The notes: generated by a model from the sequence alone, not told the origin. Shown: positions 17,700 through 27,670, counted from the first letter of the stretch. The stretch: 64,000 bases of DNA from Rhodospirillaceae bacterium (GCA_002721365.1 PBKC01000042.1:1-64000), one strand, 5' to 3'. A program made the numbers and translations.

Positions 17700-19286
17700 G
17701 TGCTTTCGACGGGCTTGTCGCTGGTGTTGGCTGCCTGCGGGGGCGGGAGCGGCGGTAGCCCGGGAAGTCTTCTCAGCTCCGTACCGACGACCAGCTTCGC
17801 CGGCATCGTCGCCGCAGACGAGCCGCTTGCTGTCGAAACGGCGCGGGAAATCCTTCTGGACGGCGGTACCGCCGCCGACGCCGCAGTCGCGCTCTATTTC
17901 ACCTTGGCCGTGACATACCCTTCGGTGGCGAGTCTCGGCGGTGGCGGCATGTGCGTGGTCCATGACGCGCCCAGCGGCCAGACTCTGGCTCTCGACTTCT
18001 TGCCGCGACGCCCGTCGACGGCAGTGGCCGGCACCGACCGGCCGGCGGCCGTTCCCGGCAATGTCAGGGGAATGTTCGCCCTGCAGGCGCGGTTCGGGCG
18101 GCTGCGCTGGCAGCAGCTTGTCATTCCCGCCGAACTGATGGCCACCGACGGCGTTCCGCTGTCGCGGGCGCTGGCGCACGATCTCGCCGCGGCCGCACCG
18201 GCGATCGCGCGGGACCAGGCGTCGCGGCAGGTATTCGCCGACGGACGCGGCAGGATCATCACCGAGGGGCAGACGCTGCTACAGCGCGATCTTTCATCGA
18301 TCCTTGCCGGGATTCGGGCGCGCGGTGCGACCGATTTCTACAGCGGCGAAACGGCGCAGGAATACGTCAACGGCGTGGCCAAGGCCGGTGGTTCGGTGTC
18401 TCTCGACGATCTTCGGTCGTACGCGCCGGTCTGGTACGACCCGGTGACGGTCGATCTGGACGGCTATACGGTCTACACCGTACCCGGTCCGGCACTGGGG
18501 GGGCTGATCACCGCAGAGATGTGGGCGATCCTCAACGACGAGGGCCGTTACCTGGATGCCGGTCCGGACGAGCGCGAACATCTGTTCCTCGAGGTCGCCG
18601 AGCGGGTCTACGGCGACGCCGCTCACCTGTTGCGGAGTTCATCGTCCGTTGCGGGGTCGCTTGACCGGGGACGGCTCGGCGGGCTGATGGCGAACTACGA
18701 TCCCGATCGCCATACCAGCGACGTACCGGCCAATACGCCGCTATCCGATCTCCAGGAGAACCCGGCCGGCACCAGTTTCGTGGTGGCCGATGCCCTGGGA
18801 TCGGCGGTCGCTTGCGGCTTCACCATGAACAATCTGTTCGGCATCGGCCGCATCGCGCCGGGAACCGGCATCGTTCCTGCGGCGGCACCGTCACCGGGCT
18901 ATGCGCCGATCGGCATGGCGCCGCTGCTGCTGGTCGATGCCGGTGCGAACGAGGTCTATCTTGCCGCCTCTGCGTCGGGCGGGGTCGGTGTGCCGACGGC
19001 GCTGGTCCAGACGATTTTTGCCGCGGTCTATGAACAGCAGCCCCTGCAGGAAGCGGTGGGGGCCGTTCGTCTGCACCACGGCGGCTATCCGGACGTGGTT
19101 CTGTACGAGCCGGGTGCCGGGGAAGACGGGCTCGACCGTCTGCGTCGGCGCGGCCACAAGACCGCCGAGGTCAACGAGATCGGGCGGGTGAACATCTTCT
19201 TCTGTCCGGACGGCCTTCCCGGCGATCCGATCACCTGCGCGGTGCGGTCGGACCGCCGTGGCTACGGCCTCGGAACCTCCTTCTGA
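17700..19286 (+). CDS. Gamma-glutamyltransferase-like lipoprotein
   Basis: This Ntn-hydrolase-family protein of about 528 residues begins with a lipobox (SLVLAAC, Cys13), followed by a Gly/Ser-rich linker (GGGSGGSPGS), so it is probably membrane-anchored. GGT features are GGTAADAAVA and GGGGMCVVHD in the N-part. In the C-part the likely nucleophile is Thr358 (AGTSFVVAD; usual form TTHFS), followed by MNNLFGIG. The usual GSRGG-type glycine loop is replaced by ASASGGVGV. No start codon other than GTG 17700 gives a lipoprotein signal, and that signal oddly lacks basic residues. Activity as a true glutamyltransferase is uncertain. Confidence 0.75.
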   Translation: MLSTGLSLVLAACGGGSGGSPGSLLSSVPTTSFAGIVAADEPLAVETAREILLDGGTAADAAVALYFTLAVTYPSVASLGGGGMCVVHDAPSGQTLALDFLPRRPSTAVAGTDRPAAVPGNVRGMFALQARFGRLRWQQLVIPAELMATDGVPLSRALAHDLAAAAPAIARDQASRQVFADGRGRIITEGQTLLQRDLSSILAGIRARGATDFYSGETAQEYVNGVAKAGGSVSLDDLRSYAPVWYDPVTVDLDGYTVYTVPGPALGGLITAEMWAILNDEGRYLDAGPDEREHLFLEVAERVYGDAAHLLRSSSSVAGSLDRGRLGGLMANYDPDRHTSDVPANTPLSDLQENPAGTSFVVADALGSAVACGFTMNNLFGIGRIAPGTGIVPAAAPSPGYAPIGMAPLLLVDAGANEVYLAASASGGVGVPTALVQTIFAAVYEQQPLQEAVGAVRLHHGGYPDVVLYEPGAGEDGLDRLRRRGHKTAEVNEIGRVNIFFCPDGLPGDPITCAVRSDRRGYGLGTSF

Positions 19287-19310
19287 TCCGATACCCGCGG
19301 AGCACGCGAG

Positions 19311-20459
19311 ATGGCATTGAAGACCGCCGGCCGTGCCGGCATTTCTCCGTTCATCGCCATGGAGGTGCTGGCCGCCGCCAACAAGCGCCAGGAAACCCAT
19401 GGGGACGTCGTCCATCTGGAGGTTGGAGAGCCTGCGGCCGGGGCGCCGGCGCGGGTGCTCGAGGCGGCGCGGGCGGCGCTCGCGAACGAGCGCATGGGCT
19501 ATACGGAAGCCCTCGGCCTGCCGCGCCTGCGTGAACGCATTGCCGAGCATTACCGTCTCCGCTATGGCGTTACGGTCGATCCGTCCAGCGTCGTCGTCAC
19601 CACAGGGGCGTCGGGGGCTTTCCTGCTGTCGTTCCTCGCCGCTTTCGACCACGGAGACCGTGTCGCGCTGGCCGAGCCGGGTTATCCCGCCTATCGCAAT
19701 ATTCTATCGGCGCTGGGCCTGGAGGTCGTGGCGCTGCCGGTCGAGGCCGACACCCGTTATCAGCCGACGGCGGCGGTGCTCGATCGATTGGGCGCGTCGA
19801 TCGACGGGTTGATCCTCGCCAGCCCGTCCAATCCGACCGGCACCATGTTGCCGCCCTCGGCACTGGCCGAGCTCGTCGCTTATTGCCGCGACAAGGGCAT
19901 CCGCCTGATTTCCGACGAGATCTATCACGGCATTACCTATGACGAGCCGGCGGCGACCGTCCTTGCCTATGACCGCGACTGCGTGGTCGTGAACAGTTTT
20001 TCGAAGTATTTCGCGATGACCGGCTGGCGGTTGGGCTGGATGATCTTGCCCCCCGATCTGCTGGCGGCGGTCGAGCGACTGACGCAGAACTTCTATATCT
20101 CGCCGCCGACGCTGCCGCAGCACGCCGCCATTGCCGCCTTCGACTGTTATGAGGAGCTCGACGCCTATGTCGAGCTTTACGGCCGGAACCGTGCGCTGCT
20201 TCTGGAGAAGCTGCCGAAGGCCGGTTTCGACCGTCTCGCGCCGGCCGACGGTGCCTTCTACGTCTATGCCGACATTAGCCGACATTCCGGCGACAGCCGC
20301 GATTTCTGCAAGCGGATGCTGAACGAGATCGGTGTCGCGGCGACACCCGGTGTCGACTTCGATCCGGCGCGCGGGCACGCCTTCGTGCGGTTCTCCTTCG
20401 CGGGCTCCGAAGCCGACGTGGCGACGGCGGCGGACCGGCTGATCGCCTGGAAGGGATAG
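19311..20459 (+). CDS. PLP-dependent aminotransferase, class I/II
   Basis: The 382-residue fold-type I aminotransferase has GASGAFLLSF (phosphate cup), SPSNPTGTMLPPS, SDEIYHGITYDE, and the Schiff-base Lys in SFSKYFAMTGWRLGW. The C-terminal FVRFSFAGSE carries the substrate-carboxylate Arg. The sequence resembles aspartate/aromatic-type aminotransferases, but the substrate cannot be fixed. It starts 24 bases after the GGT-like gene, so the two may be co-transcribed. A hairpin at 20475-20505 separates it from the convergent rne. Confidence 0.88.
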   Translation: MALKTAGRAGISPFIAMEVLAAANKRQETHGDVVHLEVGEPAAGAPARVLEAARAALANERMGYTEALGLPRLRERIAEHYRLRYGVTVDPSSVVVTTGASGAFLLSFLAAFDHGDRVALAEPGYPAYRNILSALGLEVVALPVEADTRYQPTAAVLDRLGASIDGLILASPSNPTGTMLPPSALAELVAYCRDKGIRLISDEIYHGITYDEPAATVLAYDRDCVVVNSFSKYFAMTGWRLGWMILPPDLLAAVERLTQNFYISPPTLPQHAAIAAFDCYEELDAYVELYGRNRALLLEKLPKAGFDRLAPADGAFYVYADISRHSGDSRDFCKRMLNEIGVAATPGVDFDPARGHAFVRFSFAGSEADVATAADRLIAWKG

Positions 20460-20474
20460 AGACCCGGTCACGAA

Positions 20475-20505
20475 AGCCGGGCGAACCTCGGAGGCTCGCC
20501 CGGCT
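20475..20505. terminator. Hairpin between convergent genes (bidirectional terminator candidate)
   Basis: A 10-bp perfect stem AGCCGGGCGA / TCGCCCGGCT whose loop contains a further CCTC/GAGG pairing. On the minus strand (end of rne) it is followed by TTCG. The T-tract is short, so efficiency is unsure. Confidence 0.6.
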
Positions 20506-20530
20506 CGAGACGTCAGAGACTCACTCGGCG

Positions 20531-23239
20531 TCAGTTGCCGGTCAGGCGCTGCCACCAGCCCCGGCGACGGGGACGGTCCGATCGATCGCCCTCGGTCGGT
20601 GCGCCACCGCCGGAGGGCTGATCCTCGTCTGCGTTGTCGTCGCCTTCCTGTGCCGACCAGCCGGGTTCGGCGGTCCGGTCCTCCGCCGGCTCATCGCCGC
20701 CATGCCCGTCGGCGCCATTGCCTGACGACGGGCGGCTTTCCGCACCGGTTTCGGCTTCGCCTTCAGGCTTGGCCTCACCATTGGCGGGCTTTGCCGTTTC
20801 GGACGGGGTCTCTTCCACGACCGGAGCACTCTCGGCCGAAGCTGCTGCGTCCGCGGCGTCTTCTTCGGGTTTCGCCGTCTTCCGCCGTCGACGGGTGGCA
20901 GGCCGGCGCGCAGGCTTTGCTTCTTCCTCGGCGGCGGGGGTTTCCTCGGCCGCTTTGCGGGTGGTCCGGCGCCGACGCCGCGCCGGCTTGGGCTTCTCTT
21001 CCGCTTCAGGTTCGGGTTCCGCGGTCGCTTCCGCTTCGGCGGCTTCCGGTGCCGCCGCTTCGGCCTCTGCGGGCGTCGCGGCTTCTTCGGCGACCTCGAT
21101 GGGCTCCGCTGCATCGGCAACCGCGACCGGCGCCTCAATGGCGTCTTCGGACGCGACAGCGGGTACGTCGGCGGCGATTTCGGCCGCTTCCGTCTCGCCT
21201 GGCGCCTCCTCTAGGGCCTCGCTCTCCCCTTCGGCGTCGGCGGACTGTTCGAGGTTGGTGTCGCTCCGGCTGCGGGCCCTGCGGCGCCCGCCGCGACGTC
21301 CCCGGCGGCGGCGCTTGCGAACGGCTTCTTCGCCGGCTTCGTCCCCGGCGGCGGACTCCGCGCCGGCTTGGGCCTCTGCCTCGACGTCGGTCGCCTCGGC
21401 TTCGGCGATCACTTCGGCGACGGGCGTCTCGTCCTCCCGCCGCCGTTTGCGACGCGAGCGCCGGCGACGCCCGCCTTCGGGCGCTTCCTCCGGCCGGGCA
21501 GCGGTCTCGGCCACCGCTTCTTCCGCCGTGTCGGTTTCCTCCTCGTCGGTACCACCATAGACGCTGTCCATGGCGACGGGGCGCGGGATTTCCTCGCCGG
21601 GCGCCCGTTGACGCAATCGTTCGAAGCGCGAGGCCGGCGGAATGAGCGCTTCATCGGCGTTGATGGTGACTTCGAGGCCGTAGCGCTGCTCAATGACGGT
21701 CAGTGCCGAGCGCTTCTGGTTCAGGATGTAGAAGGCGACCTCGGTCGGCACATGGACGACCAGCTCGGCCGTCCGCTCGTTCATGCCTTCCTCCTCGATC
21801 GCCCGCAGCACCTGCAACGCGGTCGATTCGGTCGAGCGCACGACGCCGCTGCCGGCACAATGGCTGCACACCTCCATGATCGTCTCGTGAAGGCTGGGGC
21901 GCAGCCGCTGGCGCGACAGCTCCAGAAGGCCGAAACTGCTGATCCGCCCCACCTGGATGCGGGCGCGGTCGGACTTCATCGCGTCCTTCAGCCGCTTCTC
22001 GACGGCGCGCATGTTGCGCGTCTCTTCCATGTCGATGAAGTCGATCACCACCAGCCCGGCGAGATCGCGCAGGCGAAGCTGGCGGGCTACCTCGTCCGCG
22101 GCCTCGAGGTTGGTCTTGAGCGCGGTTTCCTCGATGTTGCGTTCGCGCGTCGACCGGCCCGAGTTCACGTCGACCGCGACCAGGGCCTCGGTCGGGTTCA
22201 GGACGATGTAGCCGCCGGATGGAAGCTGCATCGTCGGGCTGTGCATGGTGTCGAGCTGGCTTTCCACCCGGTGGCGGTGGAACAGCGGCACCGCGTCGCG
22301 ATAGCGCTTCACATGCCGGGCGCGGCTGGGGATCATCATCTTCATGAAGTCCTTGGCCTCCTTGTAGCCCTCTTCGCCCTCGACCAGGATCTCGTCGATG
22401 TCGGTGTTGTAGAGGTCGCGGATGGCGCGCTTGATCAGGTTGCCTTCCTCGTAGATCAGCGCCGGCGCCACCGACTGCATGGTGAGGTCGCGGATCGAAT
22501 CCCAGGCCCGCATCAGGTATTCGAAGTCGCGCTTGATCTCGGGCTTCTTGCGTTCCTGTCCGGCCGTGCGGACGATCACCGCCATGCCGGCGGGGACCTC
22601 CAGGTCGCTCACGACCTCCTTCAGCCGCTTGCGCGCCTCGGCCGAGACGATCTTGCGGCTGATACCGCCGCCGCGGCCGGTGTTGGGCATCAGCACGCAG
22701 TAGCGGCCGGCCAGCGACAGATAGGTGGTCAGCGCCGCGCCCTTGTTGCCGCGCTCCTCCTTGACGACCTGCACCAGCATGATCTGCCGGCGCTTGATGA
22801 CCTCCTGGATCTTGTAGCGGTGGGTCGGGGGCCGCCGGACGGCGACTTCCTCCATGTCCTCGCCGCTCACCGTCTCGACCTCTTCGGCGGTGCCCTCGGC
22901 CGAAGCGGACGCCGCGGCGTCCGAGCCCGGCTCTTCCTTGCTTTCGGTTTCGGCTTCCGCCTGCTCCTGCTCGAGGGCGCGGCGATCGCTTACCGGAATC
23001 TGATAGTAGTCCGGGTGTATTTCGCTGAAGGCCAGGAAGCCGTGGCGGTTGCCGCCATATTCGACAAAGGCCGCCTGAAGCGACGGCTCGACGCGCGTCA
23101 CCTTGGCGAGATAGATGTTGCCTTTGAGCTGCTTTTTACTGGCGGTCTCGTAGTCGAATTCTTCGAGCTTGTTGCCGTCGACGACGACCACCCGCGTTTC
23201 TTCCGGGTGGGTCGCGTCTATGAGCATGCGTTTCGTCAT
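20531..23239 (-). CDS. rne: Ribonuclease E
   Basis: This 902-residue endoribonuclease organises the RNA degradosome. The S1 domain spans about residues 30-170 and is interrupted by an acidic, low-complexity insert (about 90-140), as in many alphaproteobacteria. The catalytic core has VDVNSGRST and VVIDFIDME, the conserved metal-binding Asp pair, and the Zn-link CSHC. The C-terminal ~380 residues are disordered, alternating acidic stretches with Arg/Lys blocks, and end in RRGWWQRL. The ATG at 23239 (TKRMLIDATHPEE) follows GGAG. A longer frame to 23347 adds unrelated residues. The leader is about 320 nt, fitting the autoregulation known for rne. Confidence 0.95.
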   Translation of the reverse strand: MTKRMLIDATHPEETRVVVVDGNKLEEFDYETASKKQLKGNIYLAKVTRVEPSLQAAFVEYGGNRHGFLAFSEIHPDYYQIPVSDRRALEQEQAEAETESKEEPGSDAAASASAEGTAEEVETVSGEDMEEVAVRRPPTHRYKIQEVIKRRQIMLVQVVKEERGNKGAALTTYLSLAGRYCVLMPNTGRGGGISRKIVSAEARKRLKEVVSDLEVPAGMAVIVRTAGQERKKPEIKRDFEYLMRAWDSIRDLTMQSVAPALIYEEGNLIKRAIRDLYNTDIDEILVEGEEGYKEAKDFMKMMIPSRARHVKRYRDAVPLFHRHRVESQLDTMHSPTMQLPSGGYIVLNPTEALVAVDVNSGRSTRERNIEETALKTNLEAADEVARQLRLRDLAGLVVIDFIDMEETRNMRAVEKRLKDAMKSDRARIQVGRISSFGLLELSRQRLRPSLHETIMEVCSHCAGSGVVRSTESTALQVLRAIEEEGMNERTAELVVHVPTEVAFYILNQKRSALTVIEQRYGLEVTINADEALIPPASRFERLRQRAPGEEIPRPVAMDSVYGGTDEEETDTAEEAVAETAARPEEAPEGGRRRRSRRKRRREDETPVAEVIAEAEATDVEAEAQAGAESAAGDEAGEEAVRKRRRRGRRGGRRRARSRSDTNLEQSADAEGESEALEEAPGETEAAEIAADVPAVASEDAIEAPVAVADAAEPIEVAEEAATPAEAEAAAPEAAEAEATAEPEPEAEEKPKPARRRRRTTRKAAEETPAAEEEAKPARRPATRRRRKTAKPEEDAADAAASAESAPVVEETPSETAKPANGEAKPEGEAETGAESRPSSGNGADGHGGDEPAEDRTAEPGWSAQEGDDNADEDQPSGGGAPTEGDRSDRPRRRGWWQRLTGN

Positions 23240-23748
23240 CGGGTAATTCTCCACGCCGCGCTCTCTCCGCCAGCGAAGCCGGCCGGGGGCGCGTGATCGT
23301 ACTGATGAAATATGAGGTTGCTGCCGGTATAGATGCGACATCGGCACTCATATCCGTGGCCACGCCTTCGCGTAGGCAACGAACGTGAGCGTCCTGAACG
23401 GCGCGATGAACAGCTTCCAACCTCAAGGGTGCCTCTTGTCGCATGATGCGAGAGACGGTACTGACTGCGGCAAATCCGGGTGGAGCGCTACATGGAGCGG
23501 CTTTCCCCCGCCGCGACCAAGACCCGCTAGCCGAAGCCATAACGAATCCTGGGCGAAACTCGCGTATGTGATGATAGAGGGGGCGTTCCGTTTCGACAAT
23601 CACATATTCACAGATATCGTGATGCCGGTCCGCCACACCAGCCCTGGTAATCAAAAGTCAGATGCTATTCATTGTTGCATCCTGCCAAAACGGTAGAGCA
23701 AGATGCCGCCGTCGATCCGCTCGAACAAAGCAGACGAACAATAAAAGT
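23240..23748. other. Divergent intergenic region rne / amiC, 509 bp
   Basis: This holds the long rne leader (about 23240-23563) and the rne promoter at 23571-23599. On the other side is the short upstream region of amiC, where TTGTTG (23673) and TAGAGC (23695) could be a weak plus-strand promoter. No convincing protein gene is present. Confidence 0.55.
23571..23599 (-). promoter_or_regulatory. rne promoter (sigma70-like)
   Basis: On the minus strand TTGTCG (23599-23594) and TATCAT (23576-23571) are separated by exactly 17 bases. Transcription would begin near 23563, giving a leader of about 320 nt before the rne start at 23239. Confidence 0.65.
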
Positions 23749-25014
23749 ATGGCGATCTGGTCTCGGACATTCCGTGTTGTTTTGATCGCTCTGACTCTGG
23801 CGACCGGCTTCGCAGCGGGCGCGCGGGCGCTGACCGTCACGGATGCGCGTGCGTGGAAGCATCCCGACTACACGCGTTTCGTCATGGAGCTGTCCGAGCG
23901 CGTCGATTACGACACATTCACGCTCGCCGATCCCTATCGCCTGGTCATCGACATGCCCCAGGCACGGTTCGCCGTGTCGCCGGCCGCGTTTGGGTCACAG
24001 GCGGGCATTATCAGCCGCGTTCGCTTCGGCTTGTACAAGCCCGGTACGTCGCGGGTCGTGCTGGATCTCGCGGGGCCGGCTCGGGTCAAGTCGATCTTCG
24101 TGCTGCCGCCGCAGGACAACGGCGGCTACCGGCTTGTCATCGATCTGGAAGGCGAAGCCGACACGCGTTTCCGCCGCACCGCGCGGCGTGGAGAGGACTC
24201 GGAGGTCCGCCCGGCGGCGGCCGCCCAGGCGCTGGCGCCCGAAGCGCCGCCCCCGGCCGCGATCCGAAGCGCCGCCGTCCCCGTGCCGCCGCCACCCTTT
24301 CCGCCGCGTGACCGTGGCATCTACCACACGATCGTCGTCGACCCCGGTCATGGCGGCGTCGATCCCGGCGCGATCAGCATCAACGGCAATTTTGAAAAGG
24401 ATCTGGCGCTGGACGTCGCCCGCCAACTCCGGCGGGTGTTGATCGCCACCGGCCGCTACAAGGTGGTGATGACTCGCGACAAGGACGTCTACCTGACGCT
24501 TCGCGAACGGGTCGACGTCGCGCGCGCGGCGGGCGCGGACGCATTCGTTTCCGTGCATGCCGACTCGATGGCCGACAAGAGCCATCGCGGCACGTCGGTC
24601 TATACCCTGTCGGAGACCGCGTCGGATTCGGAGGCGGAGGCGCTGGCCACGAAGGAAAACAAATCCGATATCATCGCCGGAGTCGATTTCTCGGATAAGA
24701 GCCCGGAAGTCGCCAGCATTCTCATCGATCTGGCGCAGCGCGAGACCAACAACCAGTCGGAGCGTCTTGCCGCGGCCCTGGTGGGCGAACTGAAGCGCGG
24801 CAGTGTTCGCGTGATCCACAAGCCGCATCGGCAGGCCGGATTCCGCGTCCTGAAATCGCCGGACGTGCCGTCGATTCTGGTGGAGTTCGGCTATCTGTCG
24901 AATACCAATGACGAACGCTTGCTGCTTAATCCCGAGGCGCGCCGGCCGATCATCGACGCCATCGTCCGAACTCTGGACCGGCACTTCGAAACGCTGACCG
25001 CCAAGACCTGGTAA
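23749..25014 (+). CDS. amiC: N-acetylmuramoyl-L-alanine amidase (AmiC type)
   Basis: This exported cell-wall amidase of 421 residues cleaves the stem peptide from muramic acid during septal splitting. The signal peptide ends near GARALT. An AMIN targeting domain follows (about 30-150). After a Pro/Ala linker, the Amidase_3 domain shows VDPGHGGVDPGA, NFEKDLALDVAR, FVSVHADS and the C-terminal VEFGYLSN, the Zn ligands and catalytic Glu. The ATG at 23749 begins the signal peptide; an upstream in-frame ATG at 23662 adds a charged, signal-unlike stretch. PBP1A follows, the classical alphaproteobacterial order. Confidence 0.93.
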   Translation: MAIWSRTFRVVLIALTLATGFAAGARALTVTDARAWKHPDYTRFVMELSERVDYDTFTLADPYRLVIDMPQARFAVSPAAFGSQAGIISRVRFGLYKPGTSRVVLDLAGPARVKSIFVLPPQDNGGYRLVIDLEGEADTRFRRTARRGEDSEVRPAAAAQALAPEAPPPAAIRSAAVPVPPPPFPPRDRGIYHTIVVDPGHGGVDPGAISINGNFEKDLALDVARQLRRVLIATGRYKVVMTRDKDVYLTLRERVDVARAAGADAFVSVHADSMADKSHRGTSVYTLSETASDSEAEALATKENKSDIIAGVDFSDKSPEVASILIDLAQRETNNQSERLAAALVGELKRGSVRVIHKPHRQAGFRVLKSPDVPSILVEFGYLSNTNDERLLLNPEARRPIIDAIVRTLDRHFETLTAKTW

Positions 25015-25162
25015 GGGGTGGCGGTTCCGCAACAGCGGTAACCGGAAGCGATCTTTCGGCGGACGAGGGCTTCCGGCCCACCATATCGCGCACTACGTTG
25101 TTCTGGTCGGTCTCTGGTGCCGCGCGGTGGATGTGTCGATCCGTCTCTAAAGTGGTTCTGAT

Positions 25163-27670
25163 TTGCGTAAGTTCCTCGTTCTGAGCCTTTTTCTTCTGGT
25201 TCTCGGCTCCGTCGCGGTTGCCGGCGCGGCGGTCTATGGGCTGTATCGCTATGGTAGAAGCCTGCCCGACTATCAGAGGCTCGCCGAGTACGAGCCGCCG
25301 ACGGTGACGCGCATCCATGCCGGCGACGGGCGGCTGATGGACGAGTACGCAGTCGAGAAGCGCGTCTTCGTGCCTGTGGAGGCCATGCCGCGGCTGCTGA
25401 TCAAGGCGTTCCTCGCGGCGGAGGACAAGAACTTCTACCAGCACCCCGGTGTCGACATTCCCAGTGTCATCCGAGCGTCGATCCAGAACTTGCGCAATTA
25501 CGGCAGCGACCGGCGTTTGATCGGTGCTTCGACCATCACCCAACAGGTGGCGAAGAACTTCCTGCTGACCAACGAGGTTTCGTTCGAGCGCAAGATCAAG
25601 GAGGCCCTGCTCGCCTTCCGGATGGAACGCGTGTTGAGCAAGGACCGGATTCTCGAACTGTATCTGAACGAGATCTATCTCGGTCAGGGGGCATACGGGG
25701 TCGCGGCGGCCGCCCTCTATTACTTCAACAAGTCGCTCGACGAGCTGGACGTCGCCGAGATGGCTTATCTGGCGGCGCTCCCGAAAGCGCCGAACAATTA
25801 TCACCCGGTCCGCAATCACGAGGCCGCGGTCGCGCGACGAAACTGGGTGATCTCCCGCATGGCGGACGAGCATTTCATCACCCAGGACCAGGCCCAGACG
25901 GCAATGGACGAGCCGCTCGCGATCCGCCGGCGTGACCGCGCCGAGGTGGTGACGGCCGAGTACTTCGCCGAGGAGGTGCGGCGGGAAATCGCCGATCGTT
26001 ACGGCGAGAACGCTCTCTATCAGGGCGGTCTGTCGGTGCGGACGACGCTCGATCCGGAGCTCCAGACGATCGCCGATTCGGCGCTTCGGGCCGGGCTCGA
26101 AGCCTATGACCGACGCCACGGCTGGCGCGGCCCGCTCGCCCATGTGACGGCCGATGTCGACTGGCAGACGCAACTCCAAGGCATCGAAACCCCGCCCCTG
26201 ATCGAGTCCTGGCAGGTGGCGATGGTGATGGACGTGACGGCGCGGGAGGCCGCCATAGGCTTCGCCGACGGTAGCCGCGGCACCATCCCCTTCGACGGCC
26301 TCTCCTGGGGACGGAAATGGCTGAAGGACCAGCATTTCGGCGGCGCCGTCAAACGGGCGACCGAGGTGCTGAAGGTGGGCGATATCGTGGCTGTCGAGCC
26401 CATGGAAGCGGAGGACGGCGAGGACCCGCCGCCCGCTGACAGCTATGCACTGCGCCAGATCCCGGCCGTCAACGGCGCGATCGTCGCCATCGACCCGCAT
26501 ACCGGCCGGGTCCTCGCGATGAGCGGCGGCTTCAGCTACGAGGAGAGTGAGTTCAACCGCGCCACCCAGGCGGAGCGGCAGCCGGGCTCGGCCTTCAAGC
26601 CGTTCGTCTATCTGACGGCGCTGGAAAAGGGCTTCACGCCGGCGACGCTCGTGATGGACGCGCCCTTCGTCATCGACCAGGGGCCGGGACTGGGCCTGTG
26701 GCGCCCGCAGAACTACTCCCACGACTTCTACGGTCCGGCGACGCTCCGCACCGGTATCGAAAAGTCCCGGAACGTGATGACCGTGCGGCTCGCCGCGACC
26801 ATCGGCATGGACTCGATCGTCGATACCGCCGCACGTTTCGGAATCGGCAAGATCCAGCCGCAGCTTTCCATGGCCCTTGGCGCAGGCGAGACGACGCTGA
26901 TGAAGCTGACCAGCGCCTACGCGATGCTGGTCAATGGCGGGAAGCGCGTCGAACCGGCTTTGATCGAGCGCATTCAGGATCGCAACGGCAAGACGCTCTA
27001 TCGCCGCGATCAGCGCGACTGCGAAGAATGCCGCGGTCCCGACGTCGATCCCGCCGCCGGCGTGCCGAAGCTAAGGGATATGCGTGAGCGCGTGACCGAT
27101 CCGGCCTCGGCGTTCCAGATGGTGTGGATCATGAAAGGCGTCGTCGAGCGCGGCACTGCGCGCCGGCTGTCTGCGCTGAACCGGCCGCTCGCGGGCAAGA
27201 CCGGCACGACCAATGACAGCTTCGACACCTGGTTCATCGGCTATTCGCCTGATCTCGTGGTCGGCGTGTTCGTCGGTTTCGACGACCCCAAGACGCTGGG
27301 CGCGCGCGAGACCGGGTCCAACGTCGCGGCGCCCATCTTCGGTGATTTCATGGGGCGTGCCCTCGAAGGGCAACCGGCCCAGCCTTTCCGGATTCCGCCG
27401 GGGGTCCGCATGGTGCGGATCGACGCCGATACCGGCACTTTGCCATCGCCGGGCAGCCGGGTGATCCTCGAAGCGTTCAAGCCCGGAACGGAGCCGGATA
27501 CGACCTACGTCGCCGAGCGCGAGACGGTGGTCGATCCACAGTTCGTCGAGGCCGAACCGGGCCGGACCTTCGCCGTCGGCGTTGACGGCGGCGCGGCGGG
27601 GGCGGACGGACAGCAGGGCACCGTTCCTGCAGCGGCGACTCCAAATCTCGGAACGGGCGGTCTATACTGA
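25163..27670 (+). CDS. mrcA: Penicillin-binding protein 1A
   Basis: This bifunctional peptidoglycan synthase has 835 residues: an N-terminal membrane anchor, then a GT51 glycosyltransferase domain (AAEDKNFYQHPGVD, GASTITQQVAKNF). An inserted region follows (about 310-420). The transpeptidase domain has SAFK (nucleophile Ser, in RQPGSAFKPF), SRN and KTGTT. The start is a TTG at 25163, giving RKFLVLSLFLLVLG as signal anchor. It lies 148 bp after amiC and just before prfB. Length matches alphaproteobacterial PBP1A. Confidence 0.93.
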   Translation: MRKFLVLSLFLLVLGSVAVAGAAVYGLYRYGRSLPDYQRLAEYEPPTVTRIHAGDGRLMDEYAVEKRVFVPVEAMPRLLIKAFLAAEDKNFYQHPGVDIPSVIRASIQNLRNYGSDRRLIGASTITQQVAKNFLLTNEVSFERKIKEALLAFRMERVLSKDRILELYLNEIYLGQGAYGVAAAALYYFNKSLDELDVAEMAYLAALPKAPNNYHPVRNHEAAVARRNWVISRMADEHFITQDQAQTAMDEPLAIRRRDRAEVVTAEYFAEEVRREIADRYGENALYQGGLSVRTTLDPELQTIADSALRAGLEAYDRRHGWRGPLAHVTADVDWQTQLQGIETPPLIESWQVAMVMDVTAREAAIGFADGSRGTIPFDGLSWGRKWLKDQHFGGAVKRATEVLKVGDIVAVEPMEAEDGEDPPPADSYALRQIPAVNGAIVAIDPHTGRVLAMSGGFSYEESEFNRATQAERQPGSAFKPFVYLTALEKGFTPATLVMDAPFVIDQGPGLGLWRPQNYSHDFYGPATLRTGIEKSRNVMTVRLAATIGMDSIVDTAARFGIGKIQPQLSMALGAGETTLMKLTSAYAMLVNGGKRVEPALIERIQDRNGKTLYRRDQRDCEECRGPDVDPAAGVPKLRDMRERVTDPASAFQMVWIMKGVVERGTARRLSALNRPLAGKTGTTNDSFDTWFIGYSPDLVVGVFVGFDDPKTLGARETGSNVAAPIFGDFMGRALEGQPAQPFRIPPGVRMVRIDADTGTLPSPGSRVILEAFKPGTEPDTTYVAERETVVDPQFVEAEPGRTFAVGVDGGAAGADGQQGTVPAAATPNLGTGGLY

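Noticed and set aside
21368..23296. A 642-residue open frame on the plus strand opposite rne, plus a shorter one at 20599-21645
   Set aside because: They are antisense shadows of the rne gene; composition is Arg/His/Gly-rich and no known domain is seen.
24950..26722. A 590-residue open frame opposite PBP1A
   Set aside because: Shadow of mrcA; no signal, domain or ribosome binding site.
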